The notes under the pieces were generated by a model, which made no database searches, was not told the origin of the DNA, and saw only the letters and a program-made list of their open reading frames with translations. Of a stretch of DNA of 57,055 nt, positions 23,194-31,373 are shown piece after piece. The DNA is from a virus, in the IMG/VR virus record IMGVR_UViG_3300049216_000159, positions 1 through 57,055 of that record; one strand, written 5' to 3'. Position numbers and translations under genes: made by a program. Every line of letters starts with the position of its first letter. The first letter of the stretch is position 1.

Positions 23194-23814
23194 GTGGGAA
23201 GGCCTTCCCGCGAGTCCGTCATGACGGCGCTGTTCAACCAGCTCGTCTCGTCGGTTCAGACGAGTTTTGCCGCGGACACGCAAGCGAACAACGTGACGCT
23301 GGCCAATCCGAGCACCACAACGGGCCTTTTCGTGGGACTGCCGGTGTTCGGCGCCGGCGTCCCTCGAGGCGCGATCATCACGGCGCTCTCGCCGCTGACG
23401 TTGTCACTGCCGGCCACCGCCAACGCGCTGCAGGTCTCGCTGACGACCGGATTCTTGACGTTCTCTCGGCGCCTCAAACACTGGAGCGATGTCGCGGCGC
23501 AGCCGGCGCTTTTTTTGCGCGACGCCGACGAGCAGATCGAGTACGTCAATACCGTCATGCAGCGCCAAGCGATCATGGCCGAGGTGTGGATCTACAGCAG
23601 CGCGGGACAGAATCCCGACGCGATCCCGGCGACCGGTTTGAACAACTTGCTCGATGCTATACAAGCCGCGTTCGCGCCGGATAGTCCGACCGGCCAGTTC
23701 ACCTTGGGCGGCCTGGTCAGTTGGTGCCGCATGTCCGGCAAGATCGAGAAAGAACCCGGCGACATCGGCGGCCAGGCCATCGCCGTTGCTGACGTCGAAA
23801 TCATAGTCCCTTAA
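23194..23814 (+). CDS. Tail terminator-like protein with the same inserted domain
   Basis: A 206-residue protein if the GTG at 23194, immediately after the preceding TAA, is used; ATG 23221 is an alternative. ALFNQLVSSVQ at the start, the RLKHWSDVAAQPALFLRDADEQ turn, AEVWIYSSAG and a C-terminal VADVEIIVP strand are typical of tail terminators of the gpU/gp11 type. Residues about 27-90 insert TLANPSTTTGLFVGLPVFGA and LSPLTLSLPAT, similar to the insert in the connector at 21731. It caps the tail tube at the head end. Confidence 0.7.
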   Translation: MGRPSRESVMTALFNQLVSSVQTSFAADTQANNVTLANPSTTTGLFVGLPVFGAGVPRGAIITALSPLTLSLPATANALQVSLTTGFLTFSRRLKHWSDVAAQPALFLRDADEQIEYVNTVMQRQAIMAEVWIYSSAGQNPDAIPATGLNNLLDAIQAAFAPDSPTGQFTLGGLVSWCRMSGKIEKEPGDIGGQAIAVADVEIIVP

Positions 23815-23845
23815 CCCTTTACCCCAAGCCTTATCGACGAATCGA

Positions 23846-23870
23846 AGCCGCTCACATGAGCGGCTTTTTT
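23846..23870 (+). terminator. Strong intrinsic terminator before the major tail gene
   Basis: A 9-bp perfect stem (AGCCGCTCA with TGAGCGGCT), a 2-base formal loop and TTTTT immediately after. Partial termination or processing here would set the ratio of head-joining to tail-tube mRNA. Confidence 0.8.
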
Positions 23871-23908
23871 CGTTGCGGGCGTCTTTTCAACTTTGAGGAG
23901 CTTGGAAA

Positions 23909-24688
23909 ATGTCCAATACGAACTCGGTCCCGCAGGCGCTCTTCGGCCCCGGCATTCTTTATTTGACGCGAACGGATGTCACGCCGTCGACGCCGTTCAA
24001 CGTCGGCTTTGTGAACGAGTTCTCGATCGATATTTCGTTCGACACCAAGCAGCTGTTCGGTCAGAACCAGTATCCGTTGCTCGCCGCTCGCGGCACCGCG
24101 AAAGCGACCGGCAAGATCAAGGCCGCGACGTTGTCCGGCCAGGCGCTCAATTCACTGCTGATAGGCGGCTCATGGACCACGGGCACGCAGTACGAAATGA
24201 ACACCACGGCCGCGACTGCGATTCCGGCGACCCCGTTCCAAATTACGCCGACCGTACCCAATACCGGCACGTGGAATGCCGACTTGGGCGTCGTCAACGC
24301 CGCCAACAACGAGCCGCTGCTCAAAGTGACAAGCTCTCCCACGGCGGGACAATATTCCGTCTCGGCGGGCCTTTACACCTTCTCATCGGCTGATCAAGTG
24401 GCGGGCATTTCCGTGATCATCACTTTTGCCTACACGTACACGACCGGTGCGACCGGTCAGAACCAGATCCTGAACAACAACCTGATCGGCACCACGCCGA
24501 CCTTCCAGCTGGATTACAAGTCCACGCTGTACGGCGCGACCTACTACCTGCGCTTGTTCCAGGCGATCGGCGGCAAGTTCGCACTCGCGCACAAGATCAC
24601 CGATTTCGTCATGCCCGAATATGACTTCGATTTCTTCGCGAACTCCGCGCAACAGATCGGCCTGATGAGTCTCGCGACGCAGGCGTAA
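23909..24688 (+). CDS. Major tail (tube) protein, copy 1
   Basis: A 259-residue protein with GAGGAG-type ribosome site upstream. Two long beta-hairpins (NVGFVNEFSIDISFD, PTFQLDYKSTLYG) and a final MPEYDFDFFANS are the tube-forming fold of siphovirus tails. Within the window it has a paralogue at 39525 that matches almost without gaps. It stands in the canonical place, ahead of the chaperone and tape measure. Confidence 0.85.
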   Translation: MSNTNSVPQALFGPGILYLTRTDVTPSTPFNVGFVNEFSIDISFDTKQLFGQNQYPLLAARGTAKATGKIKAATLSGQALNSLLIGGSWTTGTQYEMNTTAATAIPATPFQITPTVPNTGTWNADLGVVNAANNEPLLKVTSSPTAGQYSVSAGLYTFSSADQVAGISVIITFAYTYTTGATGQNQILNNNLIGTTPTFQLDYKSTLYGATYYLRLFQAIGGKFALAHKITDFVMPEYDFDFFANSAQQIGLMSLATQA

Positions 24689-24830
24689 CTGTTTTCGATG
24701 TTGATCCCGGCCCGGCAGGCCGGCTTCGCACCTCACAGGTCCTTTACGGGGCATCGGCGGGAAACCGTCGATGGGCGAGCGGTTTCTGCCGGTATCGCTC
24801 GCTTACCCCACCCTTTGAGGTTTTCTGGAT

Positions 24831-25181
24831 ATGGATTCGATCACGATCATTCTTGCCGGCACCGAGTACAAGGTGCGCAAGCTCACGCTGCGCCAGGCGC
24901 GCGCGCTCGGCATCGGCGTCGTCAAGGAACTGGACAAAACGCCCGACGGCCTGTTTGCGGGCTCCGTGGATCAAGCGATCGCCGTCGTGGCCTGCGCCCT
25001 TGAACGCGATTATCCGACCGTGACGCCAAGCGCGCTGCTCGACATGGAAATGGGCGTGCGCGAGCTGCGCAAGGCGTCCGATGACATCCTGATCTTCGCA
25101 GGCTATCTCACGGCGCCGCCCGTTGCGGCGGATGGAGAGAAGCCCGCGGGGGAAGCGCAAGCCGCCCCGGAAGCGGCATAG
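24831..25181 (+). CDS. Tail assembly chaperone, upstream frame
   Basis: A 116-residue protein between major tail and tape measure. SITIILAGTEYKVRKLTLRQAR and the helical middle fit the GP13/gpG-like chaperone. Its Pro/Ala/Glu-rich tail ends at TAG 25181. The -1 frame is open across the end of this gene and continues into the next, so a frameshifted longer product is expected. Confidence 0.8.
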   Translation: MDSITIILAGTEYKVRKLTLRQARALGIGVVKELDKTPDGLFAGSVDQAIAVVACALERDYPTVTPSALLDMEMGVRELRKASDDILIFAGYLTAPPVAADGEKPAGEAQAAPEAA

Positions 25182-25246
25182 ATTGGCCGTTTATCTTCTC
25201 GCGCCTGTGCACGGCGCTGAAAAAGCTGCCCTCCGAGGTCGGCGAG

Positions 25247-25561
25247 ATGACGCTTCCGGAAGCCCTCGATCTATTCGACTACTGGGATGAGTGTCCGCCT
25301 GAAAACGAAATGCTGGCGATGCTTGCGCGCGTTTACACGACCTGGCAACCAAAGAGCGCCAAGACCAAGACGGCCGAGCAAATTCAGGACGAGCATCGCA
25401 AGTCCCTCGAGGCCCGTTGGAAAGGCGGAGCGATGAACCCGAAGCAAATGTTTGAAGCCATGGGCGGCGCGCTGTCATTGAATGGCGTGCCGGGCCAGCG
25501 AATGACCGGCGCGAATATGCCGGGGATTGGGCCGTTCCCAGGAGCACCGCGAAATGGCTGA
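25247..25561 (+). CDS. Tail assembly chaperone, downstream frame (-1 frameshift product)
   Basis: The ATG-initiated part encodes 104 residues, but the same frame is open upstream and reads IDWPFIFSRLCTALKKLP before it. That is the usual second half of gpGT-like chaperones (then LPEALDLFDYWDE and EMLAMLARVY). The first frame is at position 0 and this one at -1, so a ribosomal slip near 25130-25165 would fuse them; a GGGGGAA run at about 25148 and a CCCCGG run are candidate sites. No strong internal ribosome site supports the ATG at 25247. Confidence 0.75.
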   Translation: MTLPEALDLFDYWDECPPENEMLAMLARVYTTWQPKSAKTKTAEQIQDEHRKSLEARWKGGAMNPKQMFEAMGGALSLNGVPGQRMTGANMPGIGPFPGAPRNG

Positions 25562-28367
25562 TTCAAATTTAAGCGTCAAAATAACGGCCGACATCGTCGA
25601 CCTGCAGACGAAGTTCGCCGTTGCCAAAGCCGAAGTGAACGGCCTGACTTCGGAGATGAACAAGCTCGCGAAGGCCTCCGCCTCCGGCATCATCGACAGT
25701 GCAGGCAGCGCGAGACTGCAACAGGTCGCGGGCGATCTGCTCGCTGCGCGACAGCAGGCGTCGAGCTATGCCGGCGAGCTCGAAAAGGCCGGCTTCGCCA
25801 CCAGCACTTTCAGCCGTGCGATGGAAGGCGGTCACGGTTCGATCGCAACTGCGACCCGTGAATTCCGCGCGTTATTCGATGAACTGTCGAGCGGACGCAC
25901 CCGCCAAACTCCCGGCACCCTCGCGATCATCGCACAACGCGTGATCGGTCTTGGACCCGCCGCGCTCGGCGCCGTCGCCGGCGTCGGCGCACTTGCCGGA
26001 GGCTTGGCGTACCTCGGCATCCGCGCCATGCAGGCCGGCAGAGAGCTCGACCAGGCTTTCTTGGGCGCGCAGTTCGCCGGCAACCTCGAAATATCCCGCG
26101 CCGCGCTCGAACAGTACTCCACTGAGATGGCCAAGGCCGGCAACATTTCCGCTACCGAATCCCGCGCAGTCGTAGCGTCTTTATCCTCGATTCCTGGCAT
26201 CACTACGCCGATCTTCCGCGCATTGACGACCGAGGTTTCTGACTTTGCGCGCCTGACGGGCAAGGATGCGCCGGCCGCCGCCGCTGAATTGGCAAAGGCT
26301 TTTAACGCCAAGACAAGCGCCGCGGATTTCGCGCGCGAGATCGGCGGCGTCACCCAGGCGCAGATCAACATGGCCGAGCAGGCGGACCGTTCCGGCAATG
26401 CGGTCAAAGAGCAGGAAGCCAAACTGTCGATTTTGCTGACCACGATCGGCCGCTCGACCGGCACGATCGATGAAAACAACAACAAGGTCACCTCGAGCTG
26501 GCGCAATTGGCTGGGATACGCCGGCGCGCTGGCCTCTGGCACGTCGATCGAGGAAGTCAACACCGACATCTTGACCCGATCAAACCAGGAACGCGCCAAG
26601 CAGGCCGAACTGTTGCGCCAGACCGCCTCGGAGCTCAACGCGACGAAGCAATCGCCGGAACAGACCTTGAAAACCGGCGTGGCCACGGCCGAAAAAGAAA
26701 ATCCGATGGAGATGCAGGCGCAGGCAGCCAAGTCAAAGATTGATGAGATGTCTGCGGCTTTGGCAATCGCGGTAGAACGGGGCGAAAAGCTCGGCAACAC
26801 CAACTTTGACAAGTTGACTGCCGGCTTAGCGAAAGCGCGAGAGGATTTGTCAAACCTGCAATTCGGACCCGTACTCGAGCGAATGCGCGAGCAGATATCT
26901 CAGGTCGCGGCGACCTGGGACGGTACGCAGTCCGGCATGCTCGCCAAACAGGCGCAGATCGCCGCCTCGATGCTGTCGCAGGTGCAGAAGAACTCCAAGG
27001 AAGAGCTCGCGATCCGCACCGAGGAGGCGCGGCTGGAGATCGAGGGCCGCCGTGCGGTGGGCGCCGAAGCGATCGCCGCTGCGCGCGAACAAGCGACTGC
27101 GCTGTCAGGCGATACCAGCACCGGGCCCATTCAGCGGCTGCAGGCCGAGCGTCAGGTGTGGTCCGAACTGCTCGCCGGAGACAAATTGAATGCTCAACAG
27201 CGCGTGGAGGTTCAGCGCACGGTTGCGCAGGAAACTGCCGAAATCGCCAAGCAGGCTGCGGCCGAGCAGTCGGCGATCGCTAAATCCGACGCTGATACCG
27301 ATATCGCAATTGCCAAGATCAACATCGAGGCGAAACGCGGCGCGCTCGAGGCCGAAGTCACGGCCACCCAAGTCAGCGCGGCTCAAAAACTTCAGATCCT
27401 ACGCACGCTGTCGTCTCAAGAACTGGCGCTGGACCTGCAATCCCTGCAGAACGAAATCGCCACGATGAGCCAAGGCACCGCAGAATATGAGCGGGTACTG
27501 AATCAAGAACGCGAGCTCAAAGCCAAGCAGGTGCTGCAACTGGAGCAGTACGACAAGCAGTACGCGGCGGAGGTCGCCAGGCAGCAGCGCGAGCAGGTCA
27601 CGGCCTGGCGCGCCACGGTCAGCGAAATAGAAAACGCCGAAAATCAACTGATCAATGACGTGCTCGGCAAACGCAAAAGCTTAGGTCAGTCGCTGGTTCA
27701 AATCGGCCAGCAATTTGCGCTGAAAGAAATCGAGAATGACATCAAGGCGTACACGACCCGGATGTTGCTCGCCAATACCGAGGAAACTCGAAAAAAGGCG
27801 CTGGAGCAGGGCGGTCTGCTGTATCACACGCTGACCGAGAATCAGAAAACGGCAGCGACCGTCACCAGCGAGACGGCGCAGACCAGCGCCGAGGTCGCCG
27901 GCGATTCGGCGCGCTTGGCCTCGCAGACCTCTGCAGTCGCGGCATCGAAAGCGGTCTCCGCCACGGCGGGTGCGTCCCAGGTCATGGCCGACGCCGCAAA
28001 GGCCGCCTCGGGAGCCTATGCGGCCGTCGCCGGCGTCCCATACATTGGTCCAATCTTGGCGCCCATCGCTGCCGGCGTCGCGTACGCGGCGGTTGCGGGA
28101 TATGAGTCGATGGCCTCGCTAGACACCGGTACCAACTACGTACCGCGCGACATGGTGGCGCAGATCCACCAGGGCGAAGCGGTGGTGCCCAGGCAGTACA
28201 ACCCGGCGGCGGGTGGTGTGGCTCTGAGTGGGGGCGGTGGAAAAGCTTCCACGGTGAATATGAACATCAAGGCCATTGACTCGCGCAGCTTTTCCAAGAC
28301 GATGAAGCGCGGCGGAGCACTTCCAAAGGCCATCAAGGAGGCGCACCGCAGGAATATCCGCGGGTGA
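25554..28367 (+). CDS. Tape measure protein
   Basis: A 937-residue protein; ATG 25554 follows AGGAG and overlaps the chaperone end by 8 bp. Long helices rich in Ala, Glu and Gln (residues 20-110 and about 380-760), a hydrophobic Gly/Ala segment near 140-160 (LGPAALGAVAGVGALAGGLAYLG) and a second near 810-860 before GTNYVPRDMVAQIHQGEAVVP. That last motif is typical of the C-terminal end of tape measures. It sets tail length and may insert into the host membrane during ejection. Confidence 0.9.
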   Translation: MADSNLSVKITADIVDLQTKFAVAKAEVNGLTSEMNKLAKASASGIIDSAGSARLQQVAGDLLAARQQASSYAGELEKAGFATSTFSRAMEGGHGSIATATREFRALFDELSSGRTRQTPGTLAIIAQRVIGLGPAALGAVAGVGALAGGLAYLGIRAMQAGRELDQAFLGAQFAGNLEISRAALEQYSTEMAKAGNISATESRAVVASLSSIPGITTPIFRALTTEVSDFARLTGKDAPAAAAELAKAFNAKTSAADFAREIGGVTQAQINMAEQADRSGNAVKEQEAKLSILLTTIGRSTGTIDENNNKVTSSWRNWLGYAGALASGTSIEEVNTDILTRSNQERAKQAELLRQTASELNATKQSPEQTLKTGVATAEKENPMEMQAQAAKSKIDEMSAALAIAVERGEKLGNTNFDKLTAGLAKAREDLSNLQFGPVLERMREQISQVAATWDGTQSGMLAKQAQIAASMLSQVQKNSKEELAIRTEEARLEIEGRRAVGAEAIAAAREQATALSGDTSTGPIQRLQAERQVWSELLAGDKLNAQQRVEVQRTVAQETAEIAKQAAAEQSAIAKSDADTDIAIAKINIEAKRGALEAEVTATQVSAAQKLQILRTLSSQELALDLQSLQNEIATMSQGTAEYERVLNQERELKAKQVLQLEQYDKQYAAEVARQQREQVTAWRATVSEIENAENQLINDVLGKRKSLGQSLVQIGQQFALKEIENDIKAYTTRMLLANTEETRKKALEQGGLLYHTLTENQKTAATVTSETAQTSAEVAGDSARLASQTSAVAASKAVSATAGASQVMADAAKAASGAYAAVAGVPYIGPILAPIAAGVAYAAVAGYESMASLDTGTNYVPRDMVAQIHQGEAVVPRQYNPAAGGVALSGGGGKASTVNMNIKAIDSRSFSKTMKRGGALPKAIKEAHRRNIRG

Positions 28368-29623
28368 GCAATAACGTCTATCCCGGCAGTCTGCCCGGCC
28401 TTACCTACGACAGCATCCGCTCGCCGAACTTCAATACCGGAGTCCAGCAGGCGATGTCCGGCAAAGAGTCACGCATCGCCTATCAGGCGTATTGCCTGAT
28501 GTCCTGGGAGCTCACGTATGAGGTGCTCCGCGACAATCTGACCATCAGCGAACTGAAATCGCTGTTTGGCTTGATGATGAACGCGGCGGGCAAATACGAC
28601 AGTTTTCTGTACCTCGATCCGCAGTTCAATTCGGTCACGCATATGCCGTTTGCCGTGACGGACGGATCGACGACCGCTTTTCAACTGACCGCAACCTATG
28701 AAAATTCAGCCGGTCCCGGCGGCGCCGAGCTGATCCAGAACTGCAATCCCTACACGATGGAGATCATGCGTTACGGAACGCTGATCGAATACGTATCCGG
28801 GATTTCGCGCACCCAGTACGCGCTGCACAGTCAAGACTTCACGAATGCCAGTTGGACCAAATCCAACGTAACAGCCGCCGTTGCCGCGCAGGCAGCGCCC
28901 GACGGGACACTGACCGCCAACGCCATCGACGACTCGACGAGCTCATCCGTCACGCACGAGATTTCCCAGACGGTCGCCAGTGCTACGGCGGCGGGAACCT
29001 ATACCTGGTCGGTGTTTTCCGACGCGGCGCCCTGCGAAGCGAACTACATCTCGATGGGGATTCAGGATGTCACGTCGGGATCCGTCGTGCTGGTCGTTTT
29101 CAACCGCACGAATGGCGTCTACGTCAGTAGTTCCACCTCGGGAACCGTTTTCTCCGGGCTGACCTATTCAACGGAAGCCGCCGGCGGGAACTGGTCGCGT
29201 TTTTCCGTCACGGTTACCACGACGGGCGGCGCCGGCGGTTTGATCGCGTTCTTGGTGCCGCAGCAGGTGGCAGGAACCAACGCCTATGCAGGTACCAACG
29301 GCACCGCGGCCATGGTGATCTGGGGCGCGCAACTGGAAAATGCCGCCATCGTGTCCCCGCTGGGAAGCATCGGAACCACGTTTCCGACGATGTACTTGCC
29401 AACCACGACGGCCGCCATCACGCAGCAAGATTGGACCGGCATCGGCGCGACCGGAATCATGAACTTCAACACGGCGAACCTCGCATCCATCGCCGGGATT
29501 CAACTGCTCTGGTCGGGGACGTTTTTCTACCGTGTGCGGTTCGATGATGACGCGATCGAGTTCAAACAGATCATGAATCAGTTGTGGTCTGTCGAGATCA
29601 AACTTCGCCAGGTCAAGTTGTAG
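28364..29623 (+). CDS. Distal tail protein (DUF2460-like) with inserted carbohydrate-binding-like domain
   Basis: A 419-residue protein. The N-terminal (residues 1-140: LPGLTYDSIRSPNFNTG, ELKSLFGLMMNAAGKYDSFLYLDP) and C-terminal (about 365-419: FNTANLASIAGIQLLWSGTFFYRVRFDDD) parts are one DUF2460 domain. Between them (about 145-345) is a sandwich with DFTNASWTKSNVTAAV, APDGTLTANAI, GTYTWSVFSDA and WGAQLENA, the pattern of a fibre carbohydrate-binding module. It forms the tail tip ring; the insert would face outward and bind the cell surface. Confidence 0.8.
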   Translation: MSNNVYPGSLPGLTYDSIRSPNFNTGVQQAMSGKESRIAYQAYCLMSWELTYEVLRDNLTISELKSLFGLMMNAAGKYDSFLYLDPQFNSVTHMPFAVTDGSTTAFQLTATYENSAGPGGAELIQNCNPYTMEIMRYGTLIEYVSGISRTQYALHSQDFTNASWTKSNVTAAVAAQAAPDGTLTANAIDDSTSSSVTHEISQTVASATAAGTYTWSVFSDAAPCEANYISMGIQDVTSGSVVLVVFNRTNGVYVSSSTSGTVFSGLTYSTEAAGGNWSRFSVTVTTTGGAGGLIAFLVPQQVAGTNAYAGTNGTAAMVIWGAQLENAAIVSPLGSIGTTFPTMYLPTTTAAITQQDWTGIGATGIMNFNTANLASIAGIQLLWSGTFFYRVRFDDDAIEFKQIMNQLWSVEIKLRQVKL

Positions 29624-29926
29624 ATGAGACTCACCGATCTGCAGCCGCGCTGGCTCAGCGAGGACGTGTTCAGCTTCAAGTGTCCGTGCTGCCAAGACGT
29701 CACGCTCTTGTGCAAAAAAAAGCCGCTGTCGTTTAGAGATCAGGTCCATCTGGTCAATGCCATGCCCGAGGATGACTGGGACTGGCCCATCGACTTCATA
29801 CCGATGAAGGACAGCGCTTGCTGGACCATGACGGGCGACTTTGCGTCGATGACCGTCACACCGTCGATCGATGCGAGCTCGAGCGGCCACTGGCACGGCT
29901 CCATCCGCAATGGCGAGATCGTATGA
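29624..29926 (+). CDS. DUF6527-like small zinc-binding tail protein
   Basis: A 100-residue protein: FKCPCC near residue 20, then TMTGDFASMTVTPSID and GHWHGSIRNGEIV at the end. The Cys pairs and HWHG end suggest zinc binding. The ATG abuts the previous stop. A distant relative lies at 36357. Such proteins occur repeatedly in siphovirus tail modules with unknown role. Confidence 0.7.
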   Translation: MRLTDLQPRWLSEDVFSFKCPCCQDVTLLCKKKPLSFRDQVHLVNAMPEDDWDWPIDFIPMKDSACWTMTGDFASMTVTPSIDASSSGHWHGSIRNGEIV

Positions 29927-30939
29927 AAACCGCCAGCGCGGCCACGCTCGCGATTCTCGCGGCGGGCGAGTATCTCAAAATTGAGTTTTGGCGAATCCAG
30001 CTGACCAGCGGCCAGACGTATTACTTCACGGATAGCGATGCGGCGCCGATCACGGTTGGCGGTAATACGTATGTCGGTGGCCTGATCTTCGTGCGCGACG
30101 AAATCACGCAAAAGTGCGGCACCGAAGTCAATTCGCTCGACATGACGATTTCGCCCCAATTCGATTATCCGGGCGGTCAGCCGCTGATCGGTGGCGGCAC
30201 GTTCCTATCGCAGTTGCGCGCGGGCGCATTCGATAACGCCGTCTGGACGATGTACAAGGGCTTTTTCAACCGGCCGACGCCGGGCAACCAGCTCAACGTC
30301 TCGCCCGGCATCGTTCCCTGGTGGCAGGGGATTACGAGCACGGCGGTGGTCGGACGGCAAACCGCAGACGTCACGCTCGATGACACGCTGTCGGTGCTGG
30401 CGAATCAGCAGATGCCGCGCAACATGGTGCAGCAGAGCTGCATCCATCGCTTAGGCGACGTCGGATGCACCGTGCCGCTGGCGAACAATACGTATAGCGG
30501 CGCGATCACCAGTGTCCTTGCCGGCAACATCGTCAATACGAATTTGACGCCGAGCAGTTTCGCGAACGGTTTTTTCAGCTTGGGCGTGATCACGTTCACC
30601 TCGGGCGTGCTCAACGGGTCGAAATTCACGGTGAGCCTCTCGCAGAGTTCGAGCGGGCAACTGACGACCATCATGCCGTTTCCGTCGGCGCCGTCCGTCG
30701 GCGACACCTTTACGATCATTCCCGGTTGCGACAAGACATTTGCGACCTGCGGCAGCGGCAAGTTCAAAAACAGTTCTAACGTGAGCGCGTCCTTCACGCT
30801 GCATTACCGCGGCTACCCTTTCGTGCCGCAACCCGAAACGCTGTATGACGGAGGAACCGGCTCGCAAACCCTTCAGACGCAGGGCAGCCAGGGCACACCG
30901 GGCATGGGCTCGCCGTTCACAGGGCTTAAATCCATTTGA
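29923..30939 (+). CDS. DUF2163/BR0599-type tail protein
   Basis: A 338-residue protein (ATG 29923 in an ATGA overlap). Residues 1-170 fit DUF2163 (EYLKIEFWRIQLTSGQTYYFTDSD, TVGGNTYVGGLIF, EVNSLDMTISPQ). The C-terminal half has QQSCIHRLGDVGCTV, GCDKTFATCG and the NSSNVSASFTLHYRGYPFVP end of phage BR0599 domains. It belongs to the tail-tip set (distal tail, this, NlpC/P60, tip) of gene-transfer-agent-like and lambda-like tails. Confidence 0.85.
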   Translation: MKTASAATLAILAAGEYLKIEFWRIQLTSGQTYYFTDSDAAPITVGGNTYVGGLIFVRDEITQKCGTEVNSLDMTISPQFDYPGGQPLIGGGTFLSQLRAGAFDNAVWTMYKGFFNRPTPGNQLNVSPGIVPWWQGITSTAVVGRQTADVTLDDTLSVLANQQMPRNMVQQSCIHRLGDVGCTVPLANNTYSGAITSVLAGNIVNTNLTPSSFANGFFSLGVITFTSGVLNGSKFTVSLSQSSSGQLTTIMPFPSAPSVGDTFTIIPGCDKTFATCGSGKFKNSSNVSASFTLHYRGYPFVPQPETLYDGGTGSQTLQTQGSQGTPGMGSPFTGLKSI

Positions 30940-31373
30940 GCGCCGCCGACTTGAGAGCCGCTGTCGTGGCGGAGGCCTTGTCGTGGGCGGGGACTCCGTA
31001 CCATCACAACGCGCGGCTCAAAGGCATCGGGGTCGACTGCGTCTGGCTTTTGCTGGAGACATACATGTCGGTCGGCATCGTGCCGCAGGAGTTCAGCCCA
31101 GGGAATTACTCGCGCGAGTGGTACTTCCATCGCGATGAGGAAATGTACCTCGCCGGCGTTGAGAAGTACTCGCGAAAAATCGCACCTGAGCAAGTCGGGC
31201 CCGGCGATGTCGCCGTCTACAAGATCGGCCGCTGTGTCAGTCACGGCGCCATCATCGTCGATGACCTTTACCTGGTCCACGCCAACCGCAAGGCGCGCCA
31301 GGTTGAGATCACGCTGCGGCACAGTCCGGAGCTAGACGCCCATTTTCACAGTTATTGGACGCCTTTCCCATGA
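30936..31373 (+). CDS. NlpC/P60 cell-wall peptidase of the tail tip
   Basis: A 145-residue protein starting TTG in a TTGA overlap. EALSWAGTPYHHNARLKGIGVDCVWLL contains the catalytic Cys (about 33), and CVSHGAIIVDD the His (about 104). This is the gpK-like peptidase that locally cuts peptidoglycan during DNA entry. Standard length. Confidence 0.9.
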   Translation: MSAADLRAAVVAEALSWAGTPYHHNARLKGIGVDCVWLLLETYMSVGIVPQEFSPGNYSREWYFHRDEEMYLAGVEKYSRKIAPEQVGPGDVAVYKIGRCVSHGAIIVDDLYLVHANRKARQVEITLRHSPELDAHFHSYWTPFP

